Source: JBFGJY01 sp041576975 (GTDB taxonomy: Bacteria; Pseudomonadota; Gammaproteobacteria; UBA4575). Taken from it: a stretch of DNA of 64,000 nt. Under the pieces are notes generated by a model. That model was not told where the DNA came from, ran no database searches, and worked only from the letters and a program-made list of their open reading frames with translations. The position numbers and the translations under genes were made by a program. Location: contig JBFGJY010000003.1 of the NCBI GenBank assembly GCA_041576975.1, positions 17,743-81,742 on the forward strand, read 5' to 3'. Shown piece by piece: positions 1-7,606 of this stretch. Numbering within the stretch: position 1 is the first letter of the stretch; the number at the start of each line of letters is the position of its first letter.

Positions 1-2277
1 ACAGCATTTTTAATTATTATTGTAAACCGCACATATATCGAACTTGAAGATAAAACTGCAAAGATAACAATTAATAATGAGCAGGTTGTAGGACAACAAG
101 AGATTCAACACAATGACATATTACAGATTGAAGGCTCAACATTTCATTGCGAACATATCGGCGATACTTTTTCTATCTCTTTATATGATGATCAAGCGCA
201 TTTGGTTACAAATAATCATGACACTGCCTCTCATGGCGAATTGATCGAACCCATATCTTTATCAAGTACTGCTACCGCTGCACAAACCAATAAAAAGATT
301 ACTCGCCTACTATCAATTTTAGGCTTACTAGTATTCGCCATATTAGCTTTAGTCATCGCATATGTTTTTACTGCTAAAACGTTGCTCATAGAGGTTGAAC
401 CAACACCTGATGGCATTGCATTGAGCGGAAAAATATGGCCTTTTAAAGTAAAGGGACGCTATCTAGTGCAGCCAGGGAATTATTTATTAGAAGTAATTAA
501 ATCTGGTTACTATCCGATACAGAAAGAAATTAAAGTCTCTAAATTTCAGTCACAATCATTATCGTTTACATTGCAAAAAAAGCCGGGCTATCTAAACATA
601 TCGAGTGTACCTAAAAACGGTGTTCAAATTTTAATTAACGATAAAGAACATGGCGTTACGCCCATAGAAAAACTCGAACTAGCTGCTGGCACATACTCGT
701 TACAAGCGTATGCAAAACGTTATCAGCCATACTCAACCCAATTAGTAATTGAAGGTAAAGAGCAAAGTCAAAATATAAATATTGAATTACTACCAAACTG
801 GGCTGAAGTTTCCATTAATTCTAAACCAGCTGACGCTGAAGTTTGGTTGAATGGAATTAATAAAGGGGTAACTCCTTTAACTCTAGACTTGCTAGCGGGT
901 AATTACAATGTTGAATTACGTCATACGGACTACCTGCCTTATACAAAAGAATTTTTAGTTATTGCCAATGAGCCTTTAACCCTTCCTCTAGTAGAATTGT
1001 TTAGAAATCCAAGCCATTTAGTTATTACCAGCATGCCTTCAAAGGCAATAGTTTCTATTGCAGGTATAGAACAAGGGATTACTCCTTTAACTGTGCAACT
1101 CAATCCAAATATTGAACATGTACTAACACTTACCAAACCAGGATATAGGGCAACCCAACAAACGGTTACATTAAAACCAGGTGAACAACAAACCTTATCA
1201 GCAAAGCTTGAAGCCATTCTTGGTACCGTGATGCTGAATGTTGATCCGCAGGATTCAGAAGTGTTTATCAACGGAAAATTTGTAGGTAGCGGTACTTTAA
1301 AATTATCTCTCCCAAGTAATACTCAAAGATTAGAAATCAGAAAATCTGGTTTTGAGGTATATGAAAAGATGATTACGCCCATTGCTGATTCTCCGCAGGT
1401 TATTAATGTGATACTAAATCGAATCACTAGCGCGACGAATATAGATAAACCTAGTTTAATACGAACTAGCCAAGGTCAAGAATTAAAATTAATATTTGGT
1501 GGAAAATTTTCCATGGGTGCCTCGCGCCGAGAACAAGGCCGGCGTTCTAACGAAACACTGCATACTGTTGAATTACAACGACCCTTTTATATCGGTACAA
1601 CAGAAGTTACAAATGCACAATTCGCAATATTTAGAGCTACCCATAGCTCAGGAACATATAAGCGCAATGATTTATCTGGGCCTAATCTACCCGTAGCCAA
1701 TGTGAATTGGGAAGACGCTGCGCGTTATTGTAATTGGCTTAGCGAAAAAGATGGCTTAGAAAAGGTGTACCAAGAACAGAATGGCGAACTGAAAGCGGTG
1801 CATCCTGTTCCTTCTGGTTATCGTTTACCAACCGAAAGTGAATGGGAATGGGTAGCACGCATGCAAAGTAACGGCAATACTCAAAGATATGGCTGGGGCA
1901 ACACCTTTCCCCCTATACAAGTAACGGGCAATTATGCCGATAAGTCCGCATCAGGTATTCTCGATATCGTAATCGATGGTTATGATGACGGTTTTGCTAC
2001 TGCTGCACCAATTGGCAGTTATAGAGCTAACTATTTCGGAATTTTTGATCTGGGTGGGAATGTGGCGGAATGGTGTCACGATTATCACAGTATCTACCCT
2101 AGTTTAAGTGATGAGGTCTTCATTGACCCTGTAGGCCCTGCTTCTGGTAGTAACCACGTAATTCGTGGTGCATCTTGGAAGCGTGGTGATATCAGTAGCA
2201 CGCGTCTCAGTTACCGTGACCGAGATGACAAAAAACGCATTGATGTTGGCTTCCGCATTGCTAAGTACATAGACTAG
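1..2277 (+). CDS. FHA-like / TM / PEGA-repeat / SUMF1-domain membrane protein, 5' truncated by window edge
   Basis: The reading frame is open from base 1, so the true start lies outside the window; a TTG at 202 is internal. In order: the end of an FHA-like fold (about 1-170, with a V-x-G-Q-Q-E-I-x-H-N-D-I-L-Q-I-E-G pattern), one membrane segment (about 307-372), five PEGA-type beta repeats (about 385-1410; motif GVTPxxxxLxxGxY), and a formylglycine-generating-enzyme/SUMF1 fold (about 1495-2270; GNVAEWCHDYH and GFRIAKY). The Cys pair of true FGE is absent (RGASWKRGDIS), so this is probably a binding domain, not a sulfatase activator. The topology suggests a cytoplasmic phosphopeptide-reading head and a periplasmic stalk with a ligand-binding tip. 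It is first in a tight operon with the next five genes. Confidence 0.85.
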   Translation, partial: TAFLIIIVNRTYIELEDKTAKITINNEQVVGQQEIQHNDILQIEGSTFHCEHIGDTFSISLYDDQAHLVTNNHDTASHGELIEPISLSSTATAAQTNKKITRLLSILGLLVFAILALVIAYVFTAKTLLIEVEPTPDGIALSGKIWPFKVKGRYLVQPGNYLLEVIKSGYYPIQKEIKVSKFQSQSLSFTLQKKPGYLNISSVPKNGVQILINDKEHGVTPIEKLELAAGTYSLQAYAKRYQPYSTQLVIEGKEQSQNINIELLPNWAEVSINSKPADAEVWLNGINKGVTPLTLDLLAGNYNVELRHTDYLPYTKEFLVIANEPLTLPLVELFRNPSHLVITSMPSKAIVSIAGIEQGITPLTVQLNPNIEHVLTLTKPGYRATQQTVTLKPGEQQTLSAKLEAILGTVMLNVDPQDSEVFINGKFVGSGTLKLSLPSNTQRLEIRKSGFEVYEKMITPIADSPQVINVILNRITSATNIDKPSLIRTSQGQELKLIFGGKFSMGASRREQGRRSNETLHTVELQRPFYIGTTEVTNAQFAIFRATHSSGTYKRNDLSGPNLPVANVNWEDAARYCNWLSEKDGLEKVYQEQNGELKAVHPVPSGYRLPTESEWEWVARMQSNGNTQRYGWGNTFPPIQVTGNYADKSASGILDIVIDGYDDGFATAAPIGSYRANYFGIFDLGGNVAEWCHDYHSIYPSLSDEVFIDPVGPASGSNHVIRGASWKRGDISSTRLSYRDRDDKKRIDVGFRIAKYID

Positions 2278-2283
2278 AGAGCT

Positions 2284-2526
2284 ATGAAATATCGAAATTT
2301 ACTGCTGTGGTTATTATTAGTGGTTACACCAAGTGTTTATCTTACTTTTGTAAATGCTGATGAAGACATAGTTGAAGATAAAGAAAAAGCTGAGCAACAA
2401 AAAAACACCCCATCCACTCCTAAAGTTAGCTCAGGCAAACGTGGCGAAATTAAAACCTTAGAAGAATTTATTCCTAGCGAAGAAGTTTCCGCTGACAAAC
2501 CAGTCGCTTTTCCTATAGATATTTAG
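2284..2526 (+). CDS. small exported charged protein of unknown function
   Basis: An 80-residue protein starting 6 bases after the preceding stop. Residues 1-25 form a signal peptide or membrane anchor (KYRNLLLWLLLVVTPSVYL, then a likely cut after VNA). The rest is acidic and lysine-rich, without cysteine or a recognisable domain, and ends in FPIDI. I do not recognise a family. Its position, 6 bases before the channel-subunit gene, suggests an accessory periplasmic part of the same machine. Confidence 0.65.
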   Translation: MKYRNLLLWLLLVVTPSVYLTFVNADEDIVEDKEKAEQQKNTPSTPKVSSGKRGEIKTLEEFIPSEEVSADKPVAFPIDI

Positions 2527-2532
2527 TTAATA

Positions 2533-3330
2533 ATGAAAAAACATTTCCCCTATGAATTTATTTATCAAGTATTTACCTTGCTAATCATAATAATAATCGT
2601 GCATGCAGCTTATGTTGCGGTAATTCGTCCTAATGCAGAAGCTGAGCTAGAACAACAAGCTGTGCAAATTAATATTGACAAAAATTACGTACCAAAACGA
2701 TCCGTATATGTATTGATTCGTGACTATGAGCAAGAAGCATGCTTCATATTAATGTTTTGGGCCTTGTTTATTATGACGTATAAAGCTACAAATCTATTTC
2801 GTGAACGCAGCTTGTTAGAAAAAGATATTCTACACGCTAAAGAAGGGATAAAATTTTTACCAGAAGATGCGCACGAGCTTTCTAGACAAATTCAATCTTT
2901 ACCTACAGAGGAACATAATTATCTTTTGCCGCGTGCATTACAAGTTGCATTGCATCGCTTTAGTTCAACAAGAAACATTCAAGACGTTTCATCTGCAACC
3001 AATATTGTTTGTGAATCAGAGTCTGAACGACTTGATTCTGAGTTGTCAATTATTCGATACATTACATGGGCTATTCCTTCTATTGGTTTCTTGGGAACGG
3101 TGCGTGGTATTGGTGATGCATTAGGGCAGGCACACAAAGCTGTAGAGGGGGATATTGCAGGTGTAACCGAAAGTCTAGGAGTAGCCTTTAATTCTACATT
3201 GATTGCATTATGCATTAGTATTGTCTTGATGTTTATTGTGCATCAGATACAACTTCTACAAGAAAGATTTATTTTAGATACACAAAATTACTGCAACAAC
3301 AATTTAATACGCCACTTACAAGTCCCGTAA
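2533..3330 (+). CDS. MotA/TolQ/ExbB-type proton channel subunit
   Basis: The 265-residue protein has membrane segments near residues 11-31, 69-85, 176-197 and 217-240. The third contains IPSIGFLGTVRGIGDAL, matching the hallmark GxxGTVxGI segment of ExbB/TolQ, with T189 at the conserved threonine; the fourth has AFNSTLIAL with a second threonine (T222), as in the ExbB pore. The family forms the pentameric, inner-membrane part of proton-driven energisers (ExbBD, TolQR, MotAB). No exbD, tolR or motB lies nearby; the two VWA proteins downstream, with ExbD-like anchors, are the likely partners. Family membership is clear, the role is not. Confidence 0.85.
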   Translation: MKKHFPYEFIYQVFTLLIIIIIVHAAYVAVIRPNAEAELEQQAVQINIDKNYVPKRSVYVLIRDYEQEACFILMFWALFIMTYKATNLFRERSLLEKDILHAKEGIKFLPEDAHELSRQIQSLPTEEHNYLLPRALQVALHRFSSTRNIQDVSSATNIVCESESERLDSELSIIRYITWAIPSIGFLGTVRGIGDALGQAHKAVEGDIAGVTESLGVAFNSTLIALCISIVLMFIVHQIQLLQERFILDTQNYCNNNLIRHLQVP

Positions 3331-3342
3331 AGGTTGCGCTCC

Positions 3343-4707
3343 ATGGCGACAGTAGTAATTGATATTTACGACAGTGGTGTACTGATAAGCGATGGAGATC
3401 AAGTTCTAGCCAGTAGTGCAAGCTGCGCCTTAATTGAATCCGATAACTCCATAATTATTGGAGAACTTGCCGAACAACAGGCACATCTACGCCCTCGTGA
3501 AATTTGTACTCAATTTTGGAGCCAACTATCGGCTACTAGCAACACAAAGCATGTAGTCAGTAACGCCGAACTCGCATTTAAACATCTCCAGTATGTATGG
3601 AAACAACTTTCTAAACAGAACTATGAAGTCATTTTGGCTACCCCAAATTTATTGACTAAACAAGATTTAGGGCTGTTATTGGGGATATGCGAAAAACTAT
3701 CGATTCCAGTGCTAGGCTTAGTAAATAAAGCTGTACTCGCACTGCAAGGACCCGTTACAAAATCCAAATCTAAGATTGTCTATTTAGATGTTTTACAACA
3801 ACAAATTACAATAACAGAAATTTTGCAAACTGAATCGAGCGTTTCTGCATTACAGCCTAGTTCCGTTCTGAAACATGGCCTGCAATCTTTAACTAACAAT
3901 CTTGCAAAGTTTATTGCGGAAAAATTTGTTGCTGAAACACGTTTTGATCCAATGCATATAGCAGAAGATGAACAACAGTTTTTTGACAAACTAGCTCACT
4001 GGCTAAAGACGTTAGAAACATGTGATTCAACTGAATGTATATTAACCTCAAAATCAAGTCATTATAGTATTCAGCTAGATAAAAAAATCTTACTAAATAT
4101 AAACCAAATTGCATTCAATGAAATTACAACAAGATTGAAGGCTTTTTCCACTGACCAAGACGCGGTAGTAGTCATATGTTCGCCAACTTGTGCACAAGTA
4201 TTTGGACTCCTTGATTTTTTAATGACGTTGCCAGGATGCGCGATACATTTATTAGATCAAAATAGCATTGCGAAACAGGCGATACTTTACAAAGAGCAAA
4301 TCAATTCAAAAGACAATAAGATACACTACACAACTTCACTAGAGAGGAATCAAGGTGCACAACCCTTAACCTTGAAATTTCATGCTGGATCTTTATCAAA
4401 ACTAGATACTATTCCAACTCATTTGTTACTCAATGATCAAGCATTCCCACTCGTACAAGAAGTTTTTGTAACTAAAAACGAGAATAGTGAAGGCCTAACT
4501 ATAAATAGTATCTATAGTGATAATGCGGTTTGCAAAATTTCCACAAATGGTTTGCTTGTAGAAATTGAAAATTTAAATAACTACACAATCAAATTTAATG
4601 GCAAGGCATTATCGACACGGAGTTTAGTTCAAATCGGAGATCGTCTATATATTGAAGAGAATAATTACGAAATATATTTTATTGAAGTAAATTACCATGA
4701 AACGTAG
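3343..4707 (+). CDS. actin/Hsp70-like ATPase-fold protein with C-terminal FHA-like domain
   Basis: 454 residues from ATG 3343, chosen because AAAGG at 3329-3333 sits 9 bases upstream; a TTG at 3334 abuts that site and is unlikely. The N-terminus VVIDIYDSGVLISDG resembles the phosphate-1 loop of the actin/Hsp70 superfamily, VILATPNLLTKQDL with GLVNKAVLAL the Hsp70 pattern before the second subdomain, and KIVYLDVLQQQITITEI a degenerate phosphate-2 loop lacking the usual glycines, so catalysis is doubtful. The last 60 residues (IKFNGKALSTRSLVQIGDRL) look like an FHA domain. It overlaps the next gene by 11 bases, implying translational coupling. Confidence 0.65.
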   Translation: MATVVIDIYDSGVLISDGDQVLASSASCALIESDNSIIIGELAEQQAHLRPREICTQFWSQLSATSNTKHVVSNAELAFKHLQYVWKQLSKQNYEVILATPNLLTKQDLGLLLGICEKLSIPVLGLVNKAVLALQGPVTKSKSKIVYLDVLQQQITITEILQTESSVSALQPSSVLKHGLQSLTNNLAKFIAEKFVAETRFDPMHIAEDEQQFFDKLAHWLKTLETCDSTECILTSKSSHYSIQLDKKILLNINQIAFNEITTRLKAFSTDQDAVVVICSPTCAQVFGLLDFLMTLPGCAIHLLDQNSIAKQAILYKEQINSKDNKIHYTTSLERNQGAQPLTLKFHAGSLSKLDTIPTHLLLNDQAFPLVQEVFVTKNENSEGLTINSIYSDNAVCKISTNGLLVEIENLNNYTIKFNGKALSTRSLVQIGDRLYIEENNYEIYFIEVNYHET

Positions 4708-5788
4708 AACTGTAAACGCATTTAGTTTAGCTTTTTTAGATGTAATGTTTTGCGGTTTTGGTGCTGTCATATTGTTTTTCATGATCATCAACGCAAATAC
4801 GCATGTAAGAAGAGATAAGATTAATTATGAAGTTCAAGGAGAGGTTACAAAGCTTGATGTAAAAGTAAAGGATGCTAAAAAGTTCTTAGTACAACTTAAA
4901 AATTCCGTTCAAGTATTAGATGATGAGTATATAAAAACTCAAGGTCGCTCAAAAAAAATTATAGAAAATATTCAAATTGATAAAATCCAGTTAGCCCAAC
5001 AACGTAAAGCAACTTTAGCCAGGTTACAAAATATCAATCAACTAAAAGCTGATTTGAGATCTCTCGAGGAAGCCAATGAACGCTTGGAAGGTGGTGCGAT
5101 GGATGCGCAGGCCCAGGGAGATCGATTACGTTATTTTGCTGGACAAGGACAACGACAGTATTTAACTGGTTTAAAAATGGGTGGCGAGCGAATTCTGATT
5201 TTAGTGGATAGCTCCGCCAGCATGCTTGCAGACAGAATCATCAATGTATTGCGATTTCGAAATTTACCGCCTGAAAAAAGAATACTTGCAGCAAAGTGGC
5301 AACAAGTTCTTTACACCGTAGACTGGATTACGACACGTATACCACCATCAAGTAAATTCCAAATCTATACCTTTAACGAAAAGAGCGCACCTGTATATAC
5401 AGTAGCAGGTATAGAATGGTTAGATGGTGGAAATGTAAAGCAGTTAAATGCTGCAGTAAGCGGCTTTTACAATACCGTTCCAGGTAAAGGTACCAGTCTT
5501 TATAATGCATTTAAAAGTATCGATAAATTATCCCCACCACCAGATAATATTTATCTGTTAACAGATGGCTTACCTACACAAGGCGAATCAAAGCCTTTTA
5601 GTACAAAAATAACTGCCAAGGCACGTAGAAAACTCTTCAGAAAAGCACTAGAAAAACTACCAACCGGAATACCGGTTAATATAATTTTATTTCACATGGA
5701 AGGAGATCCTGATGCATCAAGTGAATATTGGAAACTAGCACAAAAAACCAATGGCGCTTTTTTTAGCCCTTCTAAAGATTGGCCTTAA
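4697..5788 (+). CDS. membrane-anchored VWA-domain protein with ExbD-like anchor (first paralogue)
   Basis: 363 residues. The N-terminal anchor (about residues 8-31) reads FSLAFLDVMFCGFGAVILFF, with D15 placed as in the PFIDVML motif of ExbD/TolR, where the Asp carries protons. Residues 40-150 are a predicted coiled coil. A VWA domain follows from about residue 164, with an intact MIDAS: DSSAS (171-175), the Thr of GKGTSLYNAF, and the Asp of YLLTDGLPTQ. It is expected to be inner-membrane with a periplasmic, metal-dependent adhesion domain. It overlaps the upstream gene and lies 3 bases before its paralogue. Confidence 0.8.
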   Translation: MKRRTVNAFSLAFLDVMFCGFGAVILFFMIINANTHVRRDKINYEVQGEVTKLDVKVKDAKKFLVQLKNSVQVLDDEYIKTQGRSKKIIENIQIDKIQLAQQRKATLARLQNINQLKADLRSLEEANERLEGGAMDAQAQGDRLRYFAGQGQRQYLTGLKMGGERILILVDSSASMLADRIINVLRFRNLPPEKRILAAKWQQVLYTVDWITTRIPPSSKFQIYTFNEKSAPVYTVAGIEWLDGGNVKQLNAAVSGFYNTVPGKGTSLYNAFKSIDKLSPPPDNIYLLTDGLPTQGESKPFSTKITAKARRKLFRKALEKLPTGIPVNIILFHMEGDPDASSEYWKLAQKTNGAFFSPSKDWP

Positions 5789-5791
5789 AAA

Positions 5792-6799
5792 ATGAAAAAA
5801 CGTAGAGGCATAGAAATTTTCAGCTTGTCTTTTTTAGACTGTGTATGCTGTGGATTTGGCGCACTTATTTTACTGTTAGTGCTATCAAAAACTGCTGAGC
5901 CGGTAATTTTTGAAGAGTACAGCAAAGATCTAGACAAAATAGTTGCAAAGTTGCAAGAAGAGTTATTTGAATTACGCGGTGATGCACATATTTTAAATCG
6001 CGAACTTGTCAGCAAAAAAGAACAGATTGCTCAAGAAATTGAAAAAATTGCACGCCTACAGGGCGACTTGTCATCAATCAAAGGACAATTTTCTGCTTCC
6101 AAAGATGATGCAACTATACAAAATAAAATCGAGGGCCAATTAGCTAATGCTAAACAAGACCTCACGGAAGAGATGCGTCGCTTGCAAGAACAAAAACTTC
6201 CTCCGCGCAGCGAGCCCGATGCAACTGTAGGAGGTATTCCTATCGATAGTGAATATATTATTTTTATTATTGATACTTCTGGCAGTATGTTTAATCACGG
6301 CTGGGGGTCGGTGCAACAAAAACTCACTGAAGTATTAAATGTATATCCAAAAGTTAAAGGCATACAGGTCATGAATGACATGGGCGAATATATGTTTTCA
6401 CAGTATGCTGGACAGTGGATCCCTGATACACCTGCGCGTCGCAAAGCTGTATTGAAACGCTTACGTAACTGGCAACCATTTAGCAATAGTAGCCCGGTAG
6501 AAGGAATTACAGCTGCAATTCGTACATTTTATTCAAAAAATAAAAAAATTAGTCTGTATGTATTTGGGGATGAATTTACTGGGCCATCAATTGAATCAGT
6601 GTTAAATGAAGTAAACCGAATAAATAAAAAAGACAAGCATGGTAATCGTCGCGTTCGTATTCATGCAGTAGGGTTTCCAATTCAATTCATTCGCCCTGAA
6701 AAAGAGCAGATCACAGGAATCCGCTTTGCTACCTTAATGCGCGCCTTGTGTGAACAAAATGGTGGCACCTTTGTAGGACTTAATTCTCACACACGTTAA
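5792..6799 (+). CDS. membrane-anchored VWA-domain protein with ExbD-like anchor (second paralogue)
   Basis: 335 residues with the same plan as the preceding protein: anchor IFSLSFLDCVCCGFGALILL with D16 in the FLD motif, a long coiled coil (about 45-135), then a VWA domain. The MIDAS core is DTSGS (161-165) and a later Asp lies in YVFGDEFTG, but the usual Gly-Thr is replaced by SSPVEG. The anchors of the two paralogues are far more alike than their VWA domains, consistent with a shared partner in the membrane and different ligands outside. Last gene of the operon. Confidence 0.8.
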   Translation: MKKRRGIEIFSLSFLDCVCCGFGALILLLVLSKTAEPVIFEEYSKDLDKIVAKLQEELFELRGDAHILNRELVSKKEQIAQEIEKIARLQGDLSSIKGQFSASKDDATIQNKIEGQLANAKQDLTEEMRRLQEQKLPPRSEPDATVGGIPIDSEYIIFIIDTSGSMFNHGWGSVQQKLTEVLNVYPKVKGIQVMNDMGEYMFSQYAGQWIPDTPARRKAVLKRLRNWQPFSNSSPVEGITAAIRTFYSKNKKISLYVFGDEFTGPSIESVLNEVNRINKKDKHGNRRVRIHAVGFPIQFIRPEKEQITGIRFATLMRALCEQNGGTFVGLNSHTR

Positions 6800-6873
6800 C
6801 TTACCAAATATAACTTATTCGCTAGCACTGACTAAATAGTTGTCGCATACTGTGAATAACTATTTGAATTGAA

Positions 6874-6894
6874 GTAGTTTTCTACAATTTTTTT
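6874..6894 (+). terminator. weak candidate terminator of the VWA operon
   Basis: A short GTAG-TTTT-CTAC hairpin (6874-6885), extendable by adjacent A/T pairs, followed by a seven-T run (6888-6894), 75 bases after the operon. The stem is weak. Confidence 0.35.
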
Positions 6895-6998
6895 ATCTTT
6901 TCATCAAATCCTATTTCAACAGGCTTTAAGTGCATTTTATCGTTAAAAATCTGCCGCTCATAGCTTCAAAGCGGGCTTACCAATTAAAGGAGTACAAA

Positions 6999-7580
6999 AT
7001 GTTATCTGCAAACAATTATCAAATTCTGACATACAGGTTTTTGAAGGGCTTTATTAAAAACATCATCTTTATCGTTTTATGTTGTGTGTGGCTTAGCTTG
7101 ACTGCATGCGGCGGGAAAGAAGATGAACAAGCTGTAAGTTCTGAAGAAGAACTAGAAGCAAAAAATGAAACACCAGTTGAAAAATCTACCAATAAAGATA
7201 TTGCAGCAGAGATACAGGCTAACAAGGAAAAATGGTTATCGCATGCGGTCAATGAATATCAGATCGAAATGCAAAAAATATGCTTCTGTGCACCAGACGT
7301 GGTTCGCCTTATGATTTTTGAAATAGCAAATAATGAAATCAAGACGGCACGTTACGCAGACACAGGCGATGAAGTAGATCCGAGTCACTACAACCAATAC
7401 AGCACAATTGAAGGAATATTTTTATTGGTAGAACAGGCGTTAGAAAAAAATCCAGCAGATATATCCATCGCCTATGACGAGGAATATGGTTACATCAAAG
7501 AATTTAGCGTTGATTATCAGGTACATATTGCGGATGACGAAATTACAATAATTGCTTCAAATATGAAACCAAGCAAGTAG
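6999..7580 (+). CDS. DUF6174-like outer-envelope lipoprotein
   Basis: 193 residues from ATG 6999, chosen because AAAGGAG (6986-6992) lies 6 bases upstream; an ATG at 6930 has no such site. A hydrophobic signal ends in the lipobox LTAC (Cys37), followed by an acidic linker. The C-terminal part has the W-x3-x-V-N-E-Y...CFCAPD pattern of DUF6174 proteins, whose function is unknown. It is followed closely by the secreted metalloprotease gene, possibly co-transcribed. Confidence 0.7.
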   Translation: MLSANNYQILTYRFLKGFIKNIIFIVLCCVWLSLTACGGKEDEQAVSSEEELEAKNETPVEKSTNKDIAAEIQANKEKWLSHAVNEYQIEMQKICFCAPDVVRLMIFEIANNEIKTARYADTGDEVDPSHYNQYSTIEGIFLLVEQALEKNPADISIAYDEEYGYIKEFSVDYQVHIADDEITIIASNMKPSK

Positions 7581-7606
7581 ACGAATATTATGGGTTGGAC
7601 TTTTGT

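Noticed and set aside
202..210. TTG as the start of the FHA/PEGA/SUMF1 gene
   Set aside because: The frame is open back to base 1 and encodes an FHA-like segment, so the gene begins before the window.
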